From Pseudoramibacter fermentans (GTDB lineage Bacteria; Bacillota; Clostridia; Eubacteriales; Eubacteriaceae), in NCBI GenBank assembly GCA_009493725.1, contig VOGB01000004.1:682001-746000 (forward strand): a stretch of 64,000 nt of DNA, in the 5' to 3' direction. Below the pieces are notes generated by a model. The model ran no database searches, had not been told where the DNA came from, and saw nothing but the letters and a program-made list of their open reading frames with translations. Positions 60,401 through 64,000 of the stretch are shown here, piece by piece. Each line of letters opens with the position of its first letter. Position 1 is the stretch's first letter. Made by a program: the position numbers and the translations under genes.

Positions 60401-62782
60401 CTATTGTATTCCTCTGTGAAAATTTCCAGTTGTTAAACGGTGTTGACTATTTTGCAGATGATCAGTTGCAGTACTCGGGTGTCGGTAAAAGGCAATTGCC
60501 TCTGCAATTTCTTTCGGTTCTTCATTTAAGACGTTGATTCTATAGACGTCAACACAGTCTAAACCTTTTAATTCTTTACTCGTTAAGCATAATTTATCTG
60601 CATTGAAAATATGAACCTTTTGATCTTGAAGGACAAACGGAAAGGAAGCGCCCTTTTCATCGATCAAATGATAGCGTCCATTATTTTTACACGATGTACA
60701 GTCGTTATTTTGGCAATTGATCACACAATTATCCGATACCATCACTTCCTGAAATCCGTAAACATTAAGGCTCAAAGGCAATACGGTCTTTTCGTTTAAT
60801 TTTTTTAAGGATGATCCGTCTAATTCACAAGATACTGCACATCGATCGCACCCCCAGGAATTAAAGGCCATTGTTGAAACTGCATTAAACACTTGCAAAT
60901 TGGTATCTGCCTCAACCGAGTGCATTGTTCCATGACGGCGGCAAATCTCCAATCCCTCGTAATTTCGCACTAAATAACCATCAATTTCTAGATTGTCAAG
61001 CATCTCAAAATGCTGATCTAACTTAAGACCTTTCTGTGTATTGATAATTTCTGGTAAGATTAATCTTAATTTCTCGCCTTTATTGTGAATGTCCTGACCG
61101 ATTTTTTTAATGTATGGTATCTCTGAGATGTGTTCCAGCGGAATAGCCCATTCATCCACTTGCATATCTGCGAACTTAGCGTATTGTCCGTAATGCCATA
61201 ATCTTAATGAGATTTGAGGATTATTCTGAACGCTTACTTCTCGATGTTTCGTTTCGAGTTCGTAGCGAAGTTGCTGCGTGTTCTGCTGTATTTTGGTTTG
61301 GTTAACCACCGGATCAATCGCTGCAATGATCTCCCTCCTGATACGATTTAAATCGGAGCGGGATAAAAACAAATTTCCGTTAAGGGTCACAGAAAATTCA
61401 GAAAGATAAAAATCCGTATCCCCCAACTTCTGAATTTGTTGTCTAACCATTTCTTCAGTCAGTGCATGTTTTTTCGCTAAAGACGGTTTAATTTCCTTGA
61501 TTTCAAAGGCTTGCGTTTGCCCTGTATTTGCATTTTTTACTTGAACTGAAACCGGTTCTTCTTCTGAAAATGATAAGCTAATATCTAAAGGTATTTTATT
61601 AAATGAAAGTGGCCGTTCAGCTTTCTCTGTGAGGCTTTCTGCCAATTTTACGTTCTTATTACGATAAACCGGCATGCCTGTTTTCACTCCACGTATTTGA
61701 TTTATTTTAACCGTACGTTCTCTTTGAGAAAAGGACGTTAGGCTGCAACCAACCTGAGCATTTTTCCCAAAAGCAAGTCCATCGCCTCGATTAAGCTGAA
61801 TTGAACCATCCAACTGAATTTTCATTACACCTTTCTCAATGTTTTCAATTTTTCCAATATAAGCTCCGCGTTTTTTCTGGACGTCTGTATTTAAATGATT
61901 TTTATTGCTAAACATCCATCCCGGTGTAAAATCCCTTCCAAAAACGGAATCCAATTCTTGAGATGAGGTCGATTGTCCTTTTCCATCCACAAGCTGCCGG
62001 TACAGTTGTGTGACTTGATAAACGTAATGAGGGCTTTTTAAACGTCCTTCTATTTTAAACGCATCGATACCGGCATTGACTAGCTCTGCTACGTGATTTG
62101 AAGTATTTAAATCTTTCATAGAAAGTAGATAACCTTGTTTGATTGTCCTGCCATTCTCGTCGGTCAATCGATATCTTTTTCTGCAGGGCTGGGCGCACAT
62201 TCCCCGATTACCGCTTCTCCCACCGATCAAGCTGCTCATCAAACACTGCCCTGAGCGCGCATAGCACAATGCCCCGTGAATAAAAACTTTCAATTCAATG
62301 TCAGTTTGTTGTCTAATCTTTTTAATCTCTTTTATCGGCATTTCCCTCGGTAGGACAGTGCGGAAAAATACCAAATTTTCAAAAAACTTGACCCCATTTA
62401 ATCCTCCAATAGAAGCCTGTGTGCTGGTTTGGAGCTTAATCATCGGATAATTTGCTCTGATCCAAAAAATCAGACCAGGGTCCTGAACGATCATCCCATC
62501 AACATCAGCGAGATTTAGAAAATCAATATAACGGATCAGTTCGGCCCATTCTTCATCTTTCACAAGCGTATTCACCGTAATATACACCTTCACGCTGTAT
62601 TGGTGACACAGCCTCACCATGTGTTTGAAATGATCAATGTCGATATTTTCCGCTCTCAGTCGCGCATTAAAAAAAGGGCCGCCAAAATAGACGGCGTCAG
62701 CACCGGCATTAATGGCTGCAATAATTTCAGCTTCATTACCTGCCGGTGCTAATATTTCTGGTCGGTTCCTTTTATTTTTCAT
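60401..62782 (-). CDS. U32 family peptidase, long form
   Basis: A 793-residue U32 protein, beginning RPEILAPAGNEAEIIAAINAG and showing the signature CLMSSLIGGRSGNRGMCAQP (about 193-212) with its cysteines. A DUF3656-type second part follows (about 370-793), with later cysteines in WGCDRCAVSCELD and CQNNDCTSC that may bind an Fe-S cluster. Long-form relatives (TrhP/RlhA) hydroxylate tRNA or rRNA rather than cut proteins. Its ATG overlaps the carboxypeptidase stop by four bases. Exact substrate is unknown. Confidence 0.9.
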   Translation of the reverse strand: MKNKRNRPEILAPAGNEAEIIAAINAGADAVYFGGPFFNARLRAENIDIDHFKHMVRLCHQYSVKVYITVNTLVKDEEWAELIRYIDFLNLADVDGMIVQDPGLIFWIRANYPMIKLQTSTQASIGGLNGVKFFENLVFFRTVLPREMPIKEIKKIRQQTDIELKVFIHGALCYARSGQCLMSSLIGGRSGNRGMCAQPCRKRYRLTDENGRTIKQGYLLSMKDLNTSNHVAELVNAGIDAFKIEGRLKSPHYVYQVTQLYRQLVDGKGQSTSSQELDSVFGRDFTPGWMFSNKNHLNTDVQKKRGAYIGKIENIEKGVMKIQLDGSIQLNRGDGLAFGKNAQVGCSLTSFSQRERTVKINQIRGVKTGMPVYRNKNVKLAESLTEKAERPLSFNKIPLDISLSFSEEEPVSVQVKNANTGQTQAFEIKEIKPSLAKKHALTEEMVRQQIQKLGDTDFYLSEFSVTLNGNLFLSRSDLNRIRREIIAAIDPVVNQTKIQQNTQQLRYELETKHREVSVQNNPQISLRLWHYGQYAKFADMQVDEWAIPLEHISEIPYIKKIGQDIHNKGEKLRLILPEIINTQKGLKLDQHFEMLDNLEIDGYLVRNYEGLEICRRHGTMHSVEADTNLQVFNAVSTMAFNSWGCDRCAVSCELDGSSLKKLNEKTVLPLSLNVYGFQEVMVSDNCVINCQNNDCTSCKNNGRYHLIDEKGASFPFVLQDQKVHIFNADKLCLTSKELKGLDCVDVYRINVLNEEPKEIAEAIAFYRHPSTATDHLQNSQHRLTTGNFHRGIQ

Positions 62783-64000
62783 CGATTAACCTGTCTTTTT
62801 CTATTATTTGAATTACTCGGTCGTTTTTTTCTCCTTGCCTTTGCCCTTGCTCTTCCCTTCTTGATTTGCTGAACCTGATAATATCGAAAAATAAGAAATG
62901 CAACAACCAATATGATCAAAATTATCAGCAGATAATCGACAAAGCCACGGCGGTGAATGGTTTTTGTCGTGTATAAAGAAATGTGCTTCACCGTTTTATT
63001 GTTATTTTGAACAAGTAATGTCCCCACTTTTTGATTAGCTTTGACCGTTTGAAGCAGTTTATAGGCATCTCCATCCCTTTCAAACAACGATTGATTGAGT
63101 TTGAGTTTTGTGGTGTATTGATCCTTCTGATTTTTGTCAATATAAGACGAAACCTGCTTTTTAGAAGTCAATGTTAATTGTTTTGAATTCGCAATTCTAA
63201 CATTTTTTAATCTTATTGTTTTATAGGTCCCATCTTTTTTAGTCCAGTTGACTTTTGAATAATCAATATCAAATGTATTGATGATGCCATTTGCTTGACT
63301 CCAGATATTATTATCTGAATGTAAAATGACGGCAACCATCGATTTATTTTTATATTTGGAAGAAAACACTAGACAATGGCCCGCTTTGTCTGTATGGCCG
63401 GTCTTCACGCCCGTTGCATATGGATTGTATTTCTTCCCATCGTGTGATGAACCTGTAACCAGCGGTAGATCTTTCGTGCTAATGATTAAGGCATTGGTAT
63501 TGATCCATTTTTTATCGCCGCTCTTAAGATGGCAAGTGTAAACTGGCTGCATTACAATTTTGTCAATTGCCTTGTATTTCATCAGCTGTGTACCAATTTT
63601 AACGAGATCGGCAGCAGTCGTATAATGGTTATCATCATGATAGCCATGTGGATTGACAAAATGCGTATCTTCTAAATTTAACGTTTTAGCTTCTTTATTC
63701 ATCAAAGAGACAAATCGTTTAATTGCAGCATCAGCACTCAATTTTGAGTCTTTTGCATCCAAACGTCCCACATTCGCCGCAATTGTCATGGCCGCGTCGT
63801 TTCCAGAAGGCAATAGCAGCCCGTAAAGCAGCTGCCGCCAGGTTAATACATCCCCTTTGCGAATATCTGCCTTCGACGAATCTCCGCTGATTTCATTTAC
63901 TTCATTACCCACGGTGACTTTTTGATCGAGCTTATTCTGCACATAGTGCATGGCCACCAGAGCTGTCATGGTTTTTGTCGTACTTGCAGGATACATCTTT
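62779..64000 (-). CDS. D-alanyl-D-alanine carboxypeptidase, C-terminal part (5' end outside window)
   Basis: The bulk of a penicillin-binding D,D-carboxypeptidase (DacF/PBP5 type) that trims the terminal D-Ala from peptidoglycan stem peptides. The visible part opens with MYPASTTKTMTA, which contains the SxxK motif and normally lies about 60-80 residues into the protein, so the start is beyond 64000. SGN (LLPSGNDAAM) and KTG (GVKTGHTDKAGHC) follow. A C-terminal membrane helix (about 350-370 of the visible part) and a very basic tail anchor it. It is coupled to the U32 gene. Confidence 0.94.
   Translation of the reverse strand, partial: KMYPASTTKTMTALVAMHYVQNKLDQKVTVGNEVNEISGDSSKADIRKGDVLTWRQLLYGLLLPSGNDAAMTIAANVGRLDAKDSKLSADAAIKRFVSLMNKEAKTLNLEDTHFVNPHGYHDDNHYTTAADLVKIGTQLMKYKAIDKIVMQPVYTCHLKSGDKKWINTNALIISTKDLPLVTGSSHDGKKYNPYATGVKTGHTDKAGHCLVFSSKYKNKSMVAVILHSDNNIWSQANGIINTFDIDYSKVNWTKKDGTYKTIRLKNVRIANSKQLTLTSKKQVSSYIDKNQKDQYTTKLKLNQSLFERDGDAYKLLQTVKANQKVGTLLVQNNNKTVKHISLYTTKTIHRRGFVDYLLIILIILVVAFLIFRYYQVQQIKKGRARAKARRKKRPSNSNNRKRQVNR

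Noticed and set aside
1..64000. CRISPR arrays, insertion sequences, integrase genes, rRNA genes and replication origin
   Set aside because: No regularly spaced repeats, transposase or integrase frames, rRNA-like sequence or DnaA-box cluster were seen; a computed repeat search was not possible.

Overview
The window is a 64 kb stretch of chromosome from a low-GC Gram-positive bacterium (Bacillota). The best fit is class Clostridia, near Eubacteriales. The evidence is the gene set and gene order: efp, zinc-ribbon protein, Asp23, nusB, xseA, xseB, ispA; rplU, prp, rpmA, obg, yhbY, nadD, yqeK, rsfS; infC, rpmI, rplT; pheS, pheT behind a T-box; mutS2 next to a U32 peptidase. L27 carries the N-terminal extension typical of Firmicutes, and the stem-loop plus T-run terminators, strong GGAGG sites and frequent TTG starts fit the same group. 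Pyruvate phosphate dikinase, NADP-type glutamate dehydrogenase, an Fe-S class I fumarase and phosphotransacetylase point to an anaerobic amino-acid or sugar fermenter. The species cannot be named from the sequence alone.

Most genes lie on the minus strand, so the window probably sits on one replication arm. Layout: 1-0.4 kb, end of argH (+). 0.5-6.8 kb, sodium-coupled transporter, unknown 149-aa gene, gdhA, rnhA, leuS. 6.9-9.2 kb, ABC-F ATPase and a small unknown protein (+). 9.2-11.7 kb, trmL and a two-component system. 11.8-17 kb, ppdK, histidinol phosphatase, amino-acid ABC transporter. 17.2-17.8 kb, a short terminated unit and five tRNAs (Lys, Gln, His, Arg, Gly). 17.9-21.6 kb, fumarase, aminotransferase and a CcpA-like regulator. 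21.8-28.4 kb, ArsD-like protein, ispA, xseBA, TsaD-like protein, nusB, asp23, efp, prmC, rpmE. 28.5-29.5 kb, HD protein and tRNA-Ala and tRNA-Ser. 29.5-30.3 kb, proC (+). 30.4-37.3 kb, ychF to rplU and an alanine symporter. 37.4-42.4 kb, a nuclease-helicase fusion, DUF551-like protein, PAP2 and HAD phosphatases and a cell-wall hydrolase. 42.7-43.7 kb, pta (+). 43.7-50.3 kb, dprA, pheTS, SpoU methylase, rplT, rpmI, infC. 50.5-54.3 kb, anchored protein, tRNA-Pro, two unknown genes, proA and degV (+). 54.4-64 kb, phosphohexomutase, argF, cyclophilin, Fur-family regulator, mutS2, U32 peptidase and a D,D-carboxypeptidase cut by the window end.

The window is mostly housekeeping. It contains no insertion sequence, integrase, prophage block, CRISPR array or rRNA operon that I can see. 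The best regulatory structures are the Phe T-box before pheST, the L20-type attenuator before infC, a probable L21 leader, a direct repeat at the two-component promoter, and a compact promoter/mini-ORF/terminator unit before the amino-acid transporter. The oddities most worth checking are the apparent AUA start of infC, that 16-codon terminated unit, the cysteine-poor Fur homologue, the orphan ArsD-like protein without its metal-binding cysteine pair, and the nuclease-helicase fusion coupled to a DUF551-like gene. I see no clearly new multi-gene system.
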